The position numbers were made by a program, and so were the translations under genes. The notes below the pieces were generated by a model, which was not told where the DNA came from, made no database searches, and saw only the letters and a program-made list of their open reading frames with translations. This document shows positions 25,187 through 34,353 of a DNA stretch of 64,000 bases, in pieces (within the stretch, counting starts at the first letter, position 1; each line of letters starts with the position of its first letter). Source of the DNA: Ignavibacteriales bacterium (GTDB taxonomy: Bacteria > Bacteroidota > Ignavibacteria > UBA10030 > SZUA-254); NCBI GenBank assembly GCA_016214905.1, contig JACRMQ010000006.1, forward strand, positions 62,001 to 126,000, in the 5' to 3' direction.

Positions 25187-28100
25187 CTACCGCATCAGCA
25201 CCATCTTCTTAACCTCGCTGAATTTATCGGCAGTCATTTTGTAAATATATGTTCCGCTCGGTAAATTGCTTGCGTCGAAATCAAACGAATATTTGCCCGC
25301 TTCTTTGTATCCGTTAACAAGCGTGGCAACTTCCTGTCCCAGTGCATTGTAAACTTTAAGTGTCACAAAGTTATCAACCGGCAAATCGAAGCTGACTATT
25401 GTTGTCGGGTTGAACGGATTCGGATAATTTTGATCTAAAGAGTACTCAGTCGGGATTTCTATACCTTTGTTGAGCACCGAAATAGATTTCACTCCGTTTA
25501 AAACGATATGATTATTTTCGTCAAAGAGATACTGACGTCCGGCATCATCAACAAACGCGATGGAAGGGCCGTTGTGTTGTTCCAACGATGCGTTAACGAC
25601 TACATAACCTGATAATGATTGTATGTTGATTGTTTGAGATGAGTTTTTATCAAGCACCTCAAGCATAGAGCCCGAAGCGAATCGCACATCGAAACTACCC
25701 TCGGGTGCCGGTGGAGGCAGTTTGTAGAAACTGATATCTCGTGTTGGTTTCTTACCTACACTGAAGTAAAGCGTTTGCTTGTTGCCAGCTTCATCCGAGA
25801 AAGTTAAGCTGTTAAAGTCGGATAGTTGATCGAGTGCCAATGTTTTTGCCGGAGGAGGCATACTCCCCGACAGTATGATTTTACCTGCATCGTTCGTTTT
25901 AACCCAGTAACCTTTTCCGGCGTAAAGCGTATCGGCAAATTCATAGCCATGGTCGAAGCCGAAGAAATTAGATATGATTAAATCTGGTGGTTCTGTTGTA
26001 ACAGTGTTTGCGAGAATCGTGCTTGATAAAACGCCAATCATTTGCCATCCGCTTGTAACATATAAAGTTTCTGAACTAAATACATATCCGGTCATAGGGA
26101 ATGTTTCAGGAGCCGCGAACTTGAGCCAATATCCTGAGCCGGGGTACAAACTATCTTTTGCTTTGTAGCTTCCATCGTACGCCCATGCATTGCTAAGCGC
26201 TGATGGATAGAGGGATGTTTTCCGGTTGTCGATTGCAATAACCGGTAATGATACGATGTTCCAGAAATCTGTGACATCGGTGGAGACAATTTTTTGTGTA
26301 CCGACATACAAACTTACGGGTATTGTATAACTCTCTGTCTGAGTATCATTATGCTCAATCACGACGGTTGAATAATAATTATCGCGAGGGAGGTCTACTT
26401 CGTTTAAGGTTAAATGTACCTTTAAACTGTCACCGGGCAATATAGATCCATCAACCGGATCAATTACTAACCAGTTAGGAAGGTTCTTGCCTGTATCGGC
26501 AATTGAAAAGGTGAGGGGGATATGACCGGTATTCCAAATGTAAAACGAATCTTCTACAATCTCACCTAAATCTATACCGTATGTATGTTGAGATATTGAC
26601 TTGTGGGCTGTTGAGCCGAGTGTGTTTAAATTGACCGTGACAATATCAGGAGTTGTTGTGGAATCATTATGTTCGATTGTGATTGTACTGTTATATTCAG
26701 TCCATGTATCGAGAGAATTAGGTTGAATCTCAAATTTGATGTATCCTGAATCGAGAGATGCAATCGCGATCGAGTCATCTTCTAACACCAACCATCCCTG
26801 ATCTACTAATGGAACAGATAGCTTCAATATCAATAGCGAGTCGCCTAAGTTTTTTATTTTTACAGAATCATGGACAACGCTATCAGGGATCATAGTATAT
26901 CCATAGCTTGATCCGTATGAAGCAAAAACAGGACCTAAGTTTTTACCATTCCCGCTAACTACGAAAGAAACATATTGTGAACCTCCTGTTAAAGTACCTT
27001 TGTTTGTAATTTGGACAGTATAAACAGATCGCTCTGTAGGTGAGATTGAAATTTGTTCTGTGTTATCTCTAATATTATCACCTGTGGTTGCGGCGGCAGT
27101 AGGTGATGTTGGATTGAGTATCCAAGGATTATAAACATTATTATCTCTGGGTTTGGTAATTCGAAGATCCAGATCGTTTTTCAGCATTATATTGGTTGGA
27201 TCGAGTGCGGGCGCGACAGGCGTTCCGGCCGGATCGGTCCAGCAAATAGATGCTCTGATCGGAGATGTGCCATCACTTAGAATATTGAAACGAATGGTGT
27301 CGCCTTGACTCAGTAATAATTCTCTGATATGCGAATTAGCTCCATCAATGCTGTCTTGAGTCATAAGTTGAGCAGCTTTGAGTGTATTCATCAATCCCCA
27401 ACCGTTCATATAATCTGGTCCGGGGTTTGGACCAGCTTCATCAGCAGTATTCAAAATAATTGCTTTCATTGTGGAAGAACGCAATAGTGTGCTGCCATGC
27501 AAGCGTTGTTGATGATGCAGCAACAAACCAATTGAACCTGATGCGTTGGGTGTTGCCATCGATGTGCCGCTCATTGAACCATAAGCGGAATCGGTAGCGC
27601 GGAGTGTTGAATATAATCCCACGCCATTTGCAACTATATCTGGTTTTATTCTGCCATCATCTGCAGGTCCCCAGCAACTGAAACTCGACATAACCACACC
27701 GGATGGGTTGTTATATCCACCAGTAATATCCTCGACAGCACCGACGGTAAGAATATTTTTTGCAACACCCGCGTCACCGATACAATCATAACCGTCATTT
27801 CCGTCTCTACTGCGGGTCGCGGTTTCAATTACCCACACACCATTTTTCCTCACATAGTGTGTAGTTTGATATGAAGACCCTTCATCACGATCATTTCCGG
27901 CAGATTTGCAAATGAGGTAGTAAGGATTGTTGATTGATATCTGGTCGAAATCGCGGGCGTCGGCATCATAAAATCCGAATCTGTAATCTTCAAAGGTGCT
28001 GATTGTTACATCTCCCCACCAATTCCATGCGCCGGCATTTGGGTATCCGTAGCGCCAACCGGTGATTGCTCCATAAGAATGGTTCGAAACCAAAACACCT

Positions 28101-28639
28101 GCCGTATCCATTTCTGTAACGTCGTAATCCCAGTTGAATGCTTTCAAAGATCCGAGATAAGACATCCCCTTCGCATTCGCGCTTAAACCTGTTCCAATCA
28201 TCGTACCAGCGACATGTGTGGAGTGGTCGCTGTTGCTGCCTTGGGTTTTAAGTATTCTTCCGGTTAATTCTTTGTGCGTAGATCTCGGAGCACCTTCGTC
28301 CCATTCCCCTAGTATAATACCTTCACCAGTCAGTGCCAAACCGTTACCGCCTGTAGGCCAAACTTTATTTGTTGAGATGGTTTTTGCTGCATTAATATTA
28401 TCAGTTATTCTGTAAATCAATAAACCATTTTGAACTCGATGGACTGCAACACCGGCTCCATCTTCAAGTGTGGCTCTTAATGGCATTTTTAATTTCACAG
28501 CGAGAGATTCTGCTTCAGCAAGTTCTTGACGAATTTCTAAACCACGTCGTTGTGCAAAGTTTTTTTGAGGTTGTGCGATAGCAGTTTGTACTGCTGATAT
28601 TATAAATATGAGCGATATAATTGTTAATAATTTTTGCAT
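25187..28639 (-). CDS. Secreted subtilisin-like serine protease (S8) with type IX sorting domain
   Basis: 1150 residues. A signal peptide (about 1-22) and short propeptide-like segment precede a subtilase domain (about 100-430) with the triad D114 (LGEWDEG), H142 (DHSTHVAGTM) and S360 (MSGTSMATPNASG). Beta-sandwich modules follow: a P-domain-like segment and two or three repeats with EHND and IPV-L motifs (about 565-780). The C-terminal 85 residues are a type IX sorting domain (NYPNPFNPTTIVSF; VYNALGQEV; SGTYIYKM). It should be secreted to or beyond the cell surface to degrade external protein. It is monocistronic, with a terminator downstream. Confidence 0.93.
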   Translation of the reverse strand: MQKLLTIISLIFIISAVQTAIAQPQKNFAQRRGLEIRQELAEAESLAVKLKMPLRATLEDGAGVAVHRVQNGLLIYRITDNINAAKTISTNKVWPTGGNGLALTGEGIILGEWDEGAPRSTHKELTGRILKTQGSNSDHSTHVAGTMIGTGLSANAKGMSYLGSLKAFNWDYDVTEMDTAGVLVSNHSYGAITGWRYGYPNAGAWNWWGDVTISTFEDYRFGFYDADARDFDQISINNPYYLICKSAGNDRDEGSSYQTTHYVRKNGVWVIETATRSRDGNDGYDCIGDAGVAKNILTVGAVEDITGGYNNPSGVVMSSFSCWGPADDGRIKPDIVANGVGLYSTLRATDSAYGSMSGTSMATPNASGSIGLLLHHQQRLHGSTLLRSSTMKAIILNTADEAGPNPGPDYMNGWGLMNTLKAAQLMTQDSIDGANSHIRELLLSQGDTIRFNILSDGTSPIRASICWTDPAGTPVAPALDPTNIMLKNDLDLRITKPRDNNVYNPWILNPTSPTAAATTGDNIRDNTEQISISPTERSVYTVQITNKGTLTGGSQYVSFVVSGNGKNLGPVFASYGSSYGYTMIPDSVVHDSVKIKNLGDSLLILKLSVPLVDQGWLVLEDDSIAIASLDSGYIKFEIQPNSLDTWTEYNSTITIEHNDSTTTPDIVTVNLNTLGSTAHKSISQHTYGIDLGEIVEDSFYIWNTGHIPLTFSIADTGKNLPNWLVIDPVDGSILPGDSLKVHLTLNEVDLPRDNYYSTVVIEHNDTQTESYTIPVSLYVGTQKIVSTDVTDFWNIVSLPVIAIDNRKTSLYPSALSNAWAYDGSYKAKDSLYPGSGYWLKFAAPETFPMTGYVFSSETLYVTSGWQMIGVLSSTILANTVTTEPPDLIISNFFGFDHGYEFADTLYAGKGYWVKTNDAGKIILSGSMPPPAKTLALDQLSDFNSLTFSDEAGNKQTLYFSVGKKPTRDISFYKLPPPAPEGSFDVRFASGSMLEVLDKNSSQTINIQSLSGYVVVNASLEQHNGPSIAFVDDAGRQYLFDENNHIVLNGVKSISVLNKGIEIPTEYSLDQNYPNPFNPTTIVSFDLPVDNFVTLKVYNALGQEVATLVNGYKEAGKYSFDFDASNLPSGTYIYKMTADKFSEVKKMVLMR

Positions 28640-28739
28640 ACAGAGAACTCCGGAATAAGGTGACGGTTCATTGAGGTGTTTATTACTCTAATGTATAAAA
28701 TTACTATTATTGTATCAAGTGGTTAGTATGAAATTCTCA

Positions 28740-28770
28740 TTGATTATAACAAAAAAATATCGTATTTTGA
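28740..28770 (+). promoter_or_regulatory. Candidate Bacteroidota-type promoter at the head of the polysaccharide cluster
   Basis: TTG (28740-28742), 20-base spacer, TATTTTGA (28763-28770): close to TTG-N20-TAnnTTTG. It lies 21 bases before the first gene of the cluster, whose ribosome site is AGGAGAAG at 28783-28790. Confidence 0.45.
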
Positions 28771-28791
28771 CTCAAATTAAATAGGAGAAGA

Positions 28792-29955
28792 ATGGAAAAT
28801 CAAGATAATATGCATGAAAATGACAGGGAGAGAGAACAGATACCAGTGAATCCACCTCAAAATGAAAATTTTGCCACACCTGCCGCAGAATCGCAAACAC
28901 CTTCCCGCCCACAACAAAGTCAACAACAGACGAGACAAAAACAGGAAGAACGGGGAAGGGAACGGCATAACAGATATCGCAGACAGCGTCCTCAGGGAAC
29001 AGATACAGAAAGGCAACAAGATACGGCGAGAGAGCTTTCGATTCTGATTCCATTGTTCAATGAAGAACAATCTCTGAGAGAACTCTATGATAAAATTAGA
29101 AATGCCTTAAACCGGAATCAAAGATTTGAAATCATCTTTGTTGATGATGGCAGTACTGATAACTCGATGCGCATACTTCATGATCTGCGACATAGGGATA
29201 GAAGGATAAAAATTATTCGCTTCAGAAGGAATTATGGAAAATCGGCAGCACTCAGCGTAGGATTTAATCATGCGAAGGGTGATATTATTATTACGATGGA
29301 TGCCGATTTGCAAGATGATCCAAATGAGATTCCGAATCTTGTCAACGAAATTAAAAAAGGATTCGACCTCGTTTCCGGGTGGAAGAAGAAACGGCGAGAC
29401 CCAATCACCAAAACGATTCCATCAAAGTTTTTCAATTTTGTTGTATCGAAGATGACCGGAATAAAACTTCACGATTTCAATTGCGGATTAAAAGCGTACA
29501 GAAAAGAAGTAGTCAAGGAAATTGAAATTTACGGAGAACTGCACCGTTATATCCCGGTTCTTGCACACTGGCGCGGATTTAAAATTGGTGAGATTGTTGT
29601 CCAACACTATGCAAGAAAATTTGGTAAAACAAAATACGGTCTCGGAAGATTTTGGAAAGGATTTCTTGATTTGGTGACCACACTATTCACCACGAGATAT
29701 CTGCAACGTCCGCTTCATTTCTTTGGATTATGGGGATTGGTCTTCTTCCTCATCGGTATCGGTATTGATGCATACCTTGTAGCTTTAAAATTTGTTGAAG
29801 GGATTGCTCTAAGCAACAGACCGCTTTTCTTAGGAGGAATTCTCTTAACGATAGTAGGTGTTCAAATTATTTCAATCGGATTATTGGGAGAGATGATTGC
29901 AAAAACCCGACCTGTAAACGAGAAAGAGTACTCCATAAAAGAATTTTGGAAATGA
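28792..29955 (+). CDS. Family 2 glycosyltransferase, polyprenyl-phosphate sugar transferase type (GtrB/DPM1-like)
   Basis: 387 residues. An unusual N-terminal extension of about 80 residues is very rich in Gln, Arg, Glu and Pro and probably disordered. The GT-A domain (about 82-310) shows LSILIPLFNEEQSL, IIFVDDGSTDNS and the metal-binding MDADLQDDP. Two membrane helices lie near the C-terminus (about 312-332 and 348-368). This is the layout of enzymes that load glucose or a similar sugar onto a polyprenyl phosphate at the inner face of the membrane for later transfer outside. First gene of a long plus-strand cluster. Confidence 0.88.
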   Translation: MENQDNMHENDREREQIPVNPPQNENFATPAAESQTPSRPQQSQQQTRQKQEERGRERHNRYRRQRPQGTDTERQQDTARELSILIPLFNEEQSLRELYDKIRNALNRNQRFEIIFVDDGSTDNSMRILHDLRHRDRRIKIIRFRRNYGKSAALSVGFNHAKGDIIITMDADLQDDPNEIPNLVNEIKKGFDLVSGWKKKRRDPITKTIPSKFFNFVVSKMTGIKLHDFNCGLKAYRKEVVKEIEIYGELHRYIPVLAHWRGFKIGEIVVQHYARKFGKTKYGLGRFWKGFLDLVTTLFTTRYLQRPLHFFGLWGLVFFLIGIGIDAYLVALKFVEGIALSNRPLFLGGILLTIVGVQIISIGLLGEMIAKTRPVNEKEYSIKEFWK

Positions 29956-29976
29956 GGCGATCAGATCAGAAATAAA

Positions 29977-31071
29977 ATGAAACAATTTTCCTCCAAACAA
30001 ATTAAATCTGATTGTCGGTATTTCCGCGGTGATATTCCTTGTAAGCCCCATAAGCTGAATGGAGTTCATTGTGTCGATTCAAAAGGTAAATCCTGCAAAC
30101 ATTATGAACCGACCGACAAACGGATTCTAATAATAAAATTGGGAGCTATCGGAGATGTAATCCGAACGACACCACTATTACACAAATTGAAAGCAGTTGA
30201 ACCATCTGCAGAAATTTGGTGGCTCACCCTTACACCCGATGTTGTACCCGGGTCGGTTGATGTAATATTGCCGCTCAACGTTCAATCGATCGCGATATTA
30301 AGGTCGGTTTCTTTCGATCTATTATTCAATCTGGATAAAGATAAAGAAGCTTGTGCACTTGCCAATCAAATCTCAGCTCGTGTTAAAAAAGGTTTTATAT
30401 TGCGAGAAGGCAAATGTGTGCCGATCGATAATGATGCAGACCATAAATATCTCACCGGTGTTTTCGACGATTTGAGTAAGTCTAACACAAAAAGTTATCA
30501 GGAAGAAATTTTCGAAATATGCGGTTACAAATTCTCGAATGAAGAATATATAATGCCTTCTTTGATAAATTATAACTGGAAATTACCTAAGAATAAAAAG
30601 ATTATAGGTTTGAACACGGGTTGCGGAGGCAGATGGACTTCCAGACTATGGGCAGAGAAAAATTGGATTTCACTCGCGAAAAAACTGAAGAAAGCAGGAT
30701 ATATTCCGTTGATGTTGGGCGGTGAACAGGAACATCTGAAGAATCAAAGACTCGCGCGCGAAAGTGGGGCGCTTTACTTCGGGCATTTCCCTCTGAATAA
30801 ATTTATGAGCGAAGTGAATCAATGCGATCTGGTTGTTACTGCCGTAACAATGGCGATGCATCTTACAATCGGTTTACGAAAAAAGATAGTGCTGTTCAAC
30901 AATATTTTCAATAAACATGAATTCGATTTATACGGGCGGGGCGAAGTTTTAGAACCGGATTTTGATTGCAATTGTTTCTATTCGCCAACCTGTGCTAATG
31001 ATTGCATGCAATACCTCAAAGTTGACAAAGTTTTCGATGCCTGTGTTCGCCTCCTCGAATCAAAAAAATAG
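29977..31071 (+). CDS. Family 9 glycosyltransferase (heptosyltransferase-like) with N-terminal Cys motif
   Basis: 364 residues. The GT-B fold of the ADP-heptose:LPS heptosyltransferase family is shown by ILIIKLGAIGDVIRTTPLL (about residue 49) and the C-terminal nucleotide-binding GLNTGCGGRW and LGGEQEHLKN. Before the catalytic domain, residues 13-40 hold four Cys and two His (C13, C22, H25, H31, C32, C40), which looks like a small metal-binding knuckle. More Cys lie at the C-terminus (DCNCFYSPTCANDC). Catalytically it probably adds a heptose or related sugar to a surface glycan. It starts 22 bases after the GT2 gene. Confidence 0.85.
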   Translation: MKQFSSKQIKSDCRYFRGDIPCKPHKLNGVHCVDSKGKSCKHYEPTDKRILIIKLGAIGDVIRTTPLLHKLKAVEPSAEIWWLTLTPDVVPGSVDVILPLNVQSIAILRSVSFDLLFNLDKDKEACALANQISARVKKGFILREGKCVPIDNDADHKYLTGVFDDLSKSNTKSYQEEIFEICGYKFSNEEYIMPSLINYNWKLPKNKKIIGLNTGCGGRWTSRLWAEKNWISLAKKLKKAGYIPLMLGGEQEHLKNQRLARESGALYFGHFPLNKFMSEVNQCDLVVTAVTMAMHLTIGLRKKIVLFNNIFNKHEFDLYGRGEVLEPDFDCNCFYSPTCANDCMQYLKVDKVFDACVRLLESKK

Positions 31072-31083
31072 ATTTTGGTGGAT

Positions 31084-33345
31084 ATGACGAAAGGCAAAAC
31101 TAAAACTTCGATTGGTATGCCTCATATTAAAGATTGGCACGCCGTAATTATAATTTGTTCACTTGTGGCGATATTCTTCCGTGATATTCTCCTTCAAAAG
31201 GCATTTTTCTGGGATGATTTTTTATATCAATATTATCCGTACCGAAATTTTTCCGCCGTATCGTTGTCGGGCGGCGAGTTGCCGCTGTGGAATCCTTACA
31301 CATTCAGCGGTTCTCCTTTCCAGGCAGACATTCAATCAGCAGTTTTTTATATACCCAATTTGATACTTACACTGTTTGTTGCCGGAGGAAAGTTGAATTT
31401 CTATTGGCTAGAAATTCAAATTATCATACACATGATGATTGCCGGAGTGAGTATTTATTTTTTGGCGAAGGAGTTCGGCCTCTTAAACTTTGCCGCTCTG
31501 TTCACCGGTGTGATTTTCTCATTGTCTGGATTCATGATCTCTCATGTAATCCACCATACAATCATCTGTCATATTGCATGGCTTCCTCTTATAATACTTC
31601 TTTTCCGTCGTGCCGTTCTACAACACTCTCTTATTACAATGATTTTAGGTGGAATGGTGCTCGGTAATGTGATACTCGCCGGTTCACCGCAGGTATCTTT
31701 ATACATTATGTTTTTTCTTCTCATCTATTTTATCTTCGAACTGTTGAATGGTTGGAAAGAAAACTCTATTTCTGGCTCGGTTAAGAAAAGTTCAATCGCA
31801 ATCGGATTTGTTATAATCGCTCTCGCCTTCACCGCAATACAGTTGTTACCGACGATTGAATTAGCTCCATTATCGCAGCGTGCTGAAATTACATATGAAA
31901 AATCACAGGAAGGCCAGCTTGTTTGGCAGCAGTTAATTACTTTCATCATTCCTAAATATTTTGGATCAAGCGGCGCTGAGGGTTCGACTTATTGGGGAAA
32001 TGGGGCATACTGGGTTTACTGGGAAACATGTTTTTATCTTGGTATTCCGGCATTTATTCTGATTATATTCTCGATGACCAGATTTCGGGCAAATCGTTAT
32101 ATCATTTTCTTTTTCAGCATAGGGATATTTTCTGTACTTTATGCATTGGGAGATAATTTTATTCTGCATAATTTCTTCTTTCATTATATACCGGGGTTCG
32201 ATAAGTTTCGCAGTGTGGGGCGCATTATGCTGATATCGGCTTTTAGTTTTTCGCTACTGGCTGGTTTTGGAATCCAGGCAATGTTCGATCTTATTAATCA
32301 ATCGCCTCAAAAATTTAAAAAGATTTTGATCGGGATAGGTGCCATCGTGATAATCCTATTTCTTCTAAGCCTGGCAGGGTGGATGCAAGGCGGTGTTGAC
32401 CGCAGAGTGGCAGATCAAATACATGCGAATACCGTTGAAGCATCGACTTCAATGTTGCTAATTTCGTTAACATCTGTTGGTTTAATATTTTTGATAAGCC
32501 GACGGTTTTCAGCGTTTATAATGTTAGGCGCTTTGTTGATCGTTCTATTTATTGATATCAATCTATTCGGTTTTAACCATAACAATGGAACGACTAATCC
32601 CGACGAATATTACCGCAGGACTGAAAGTTTGGTGCGATCGCTGCGAGAAGCGGGACAACAAGAATATTTCAGGGTCAATTCGCGCCGCGAGAATACCATG
32701 ATACTGGATAGAAACCAGGGAATGATTGACCGTATCTTTATGATGGAAGGATATACACCGCTCTCGCTTCAAAGAAATTATCCTATCGTGAAAGACTTCG
32801 ATCGTGCGTGCGATTTACTGAACGCAAAGTATCAGCTCGTTGTTGATGAATCACGCCGATTAATGGACCTCGTTCCTTCTAAAACATATTTACCTCGCGT
32901 TTTTTTCGTTTATGATTCAAAGATAATCACCAACGAAGATTCTGCCCGTGCGTATATGATTCGTGATGAATTCAATCCACGATCTACAGCAGTGTTTGAG
33001 CGAGATCCTCAATTTACAGTTGATGGAATTTCCGGAGATGGAAAGGCGGTTATCACATCATACTCTTTGAATAAAATTTCAGTTCAAGCAGAAACTCCGA
33101 AAAATGGATTATTAATTCTAAGTGAAATATTTTATCCAGGATGGAATGCATATATCGACGGTACGCTTACGCCAATTCATAGGGTTGATTGGTGTTTAAG
33201 AGCAATACCGGTGAAATCGGGGAGACATGAAATAGTTTTACGTTTTGAACCCGAGAGTTTTCGCATAGGTTCATTGATAACATTTTCAACGCTGTTGATA
33301 TCAGTAGTGTCTATTCTGTTTATCCAAATCAAGAAGAAAAAGTAA
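31084..33345 (+). CDS. Multi-spanning YfhO-family membrane protein
   Basis: About 753 residues from ATG 31084; TTG 31075 is also possible. A first membrane helix is followed by the periplasmic loop with the YfhO/GT-C hallmark FFWDDFLYQYYPYR and LPLWNPYTFSGSPF. About 10-12 further helices follow (to about residue 490), then a soluble C-terminal part ending in one more helix. The C-terminal block ILSEIFYPGWNAYIDG is typical of YfhO. By family knowledge these are GT-C-like proteins, in some Gram-positives needed to add sugars to lipoteichoic acid. Here it probably uses a polyprenyl-phosphate sugar made by the neighbouring GT2 enzymes (inference). It shares this layout with the gene at 48221. Confidence 0.86.
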   Translation: MTKGKTKTSIGMPHIKDWHAVIIICSLVAIFFRDILLQKAFFWDDFLYQYYPYRNFSAVSLSGGELPLWNPYTFSGSPFQADIQSAVFYIPNLILTLFVAGGKLNFYWLEIQIIIHMMIAGVSIYFLAKEFGLLNFAALFTGVIFSLSGFMISHVIHHTIICHIAWLPLIILLFRRAVLQHSLITMILGGMVLGNVILAGSPQVSLYIMFFLLIYFIFELLNGWKENSISGSVKKSSIAIGFVIIALAFTAIQLLPTIELAPLSQRAEITYEKSQEGQLVWQQLITFIIPKYFGSSGAEGSTYWGNGAYWVYWETCFYLGIPAFILIIFSMTRFRANRYIIFFFSIGIFSVLYALGDNFILHNFFFHYIPGFDKFRSVGRIMLISAFSFSLLAGFGIQAMFDLINQSPQKFKKILIGIGAIVIILFLLSLAGWMQGGVDRRVADQIHANTVEASTSMLLISLTSVGLIFLISRRFSAFIMLGALLIVLFIDINLFGFNHNNGTTNPDEYYRRTESLVRSLREAGQQEYFRVNSRRENTMILDRNQGMIDRIFMMEGYTPLSLQRNYPIVKDFDRACDLLNAKYQLVVDESRRLMDLVPSKTYLPRVFFVYDSKIITNEDSARAYMIRDEFNPRSTAVFERDPQFTVDGISGDGKAVITSYSLNKISVQAETPKNGLLILSEIFYPGWNAYIDGTLTPIHRVDWCLRAIPVKSGRHEIVLRFEPESFRIGSLITFSTLLISVVSILFIQIKKKK

Positions 33346-33369
33346 ATTAGAACATCCGGAAAAACAATA

Positions 33370-34290
33370 ATGAAATATTCAATTATCATCCCAGTTTATA
33401 ACGAAGAGGCGATTATCCCGGAGTTATCTCGCCGCTTGAAACTAATTCTTGATAGAATGAATATGGAGGCAGAAATAATATTTGTTGACGACTGCAGCGT
33501 CGATAAAACTTTTAGTATGATTGAATCACTTCATCAAACAGATTCCCGTTTTAAAGTAATTCGTCTTGCGCGCAATTTCGGACATCAGATAGCTATTACC
33601 GCCGGAATGGAATTCACGGAAGGAGAAGCGGTGATACTTATGGATGGAGATCTTCAAGATCCTCCTGAATTATTACCTGATTTGTTAGCAAAGTGGTCTG
33701 AAGGTTACGATGTAGTCTATACGATAAAAAGGAGCAGAAAAGAAAACGCCTTAAAATGGTTAGCATTCACGTCTTTTTACAGGGTGATGCATATATTTTC
33801 TTCGATATCAATTCCTATGGAAGCCGGTAATTTTTCTCTTATGGACCGGAAAGTTGTTGATGTAATACGATCCATGCCTGAAAGGAATCGATATATAAGC
33901 GGAATGCGTGCGTGGGCCGGTTTTAGGCAAACAGGCGTAGAATTCGATCGCGAAGCACGCTATGCTGGTAAACCGAAAATGTCTATTAGAAAACTTATTG
34001 ATCTCGCCTTGGATGGATTGATATCGTTTTCGAATGCGCCTCTGCGGCTTGCAATTTACGTGGGACTTGCTGTTGCGGTAATCTCATTCATCGGCGGCTT
34101 ATATGTTATCTATGAAAAATTATTCACTGATAAGGCAATCCTCGGTTGGGCATCTACAATTGTTGCAATCACTTTCATAGGCAGCATGGTTTTGCTTACG
34201 CTCGGAGTGATCGGAGAATATATCGGGCGTATTTACGATGAAGTAAAGCACCGCCCTATTTACATTGTGAAAGATAAAGTAGGTATTTGA
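33370..34290 (+). CDS. Family 2 glycosyltransferase, GtrB-like, with two C-terminal membrane helices
   Basis: 306 residues, the typical GtrB size. The GT-A domain shows YSIIIPVYNEEAIIPEL, IIFVDDCSVDKTFS and the metal site MDGDLQDPP, followed by the acceptor region with RNRYISGMRAWAGFRQ. Two helices at the end (about 225-247 and 262-285) anchor it in the membrane. It likely makes a polyprenyl-phosphate-linked sugar used by the YfhO-like protein just upstream or the GT39-like protein just downstream (inference). Confidence 0.9.
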   Translation: MKYSIIIPVYNEEAIIPELSRRLKLILDRMNMEAEIIFVDDCSVDKTFSMIESLHQTDSRFKVIRLARNFGHQIAITAGMEFTEGEAVILMDGDLQDPPELLPDLLAKWSEGYDVVYTIKRSRKENALKWLAFTSFYRVMHIFSSISIPMEAGNFSLMDRKVVDVIRSMPERNRYISGMRAWAGFRQTGVEFDREARYAGKPKMSIRKLIDLALDGLISFSNAPLRLAIYVGLAVAVISFIGGLYVIYEKLFTDKAILGWASTIVAITFIGSMVLLTLGVIGEYIGRIYDEVKHRPIYIVKDKVGI

Positions 34291-34353
34291 TTGGTGACGT
34301 TCTAAACGAGAAATATTCTTACGCAATTTTAATCTTTCTTCTTATTCATTGAC

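Noticed and set aside
28772-29070. Two minus-strand frames opposite the start of the GT2 gene
   Set aside because: They are antisense to the Gln/Arg-rich N-terminal extension and arise from its biased codons.
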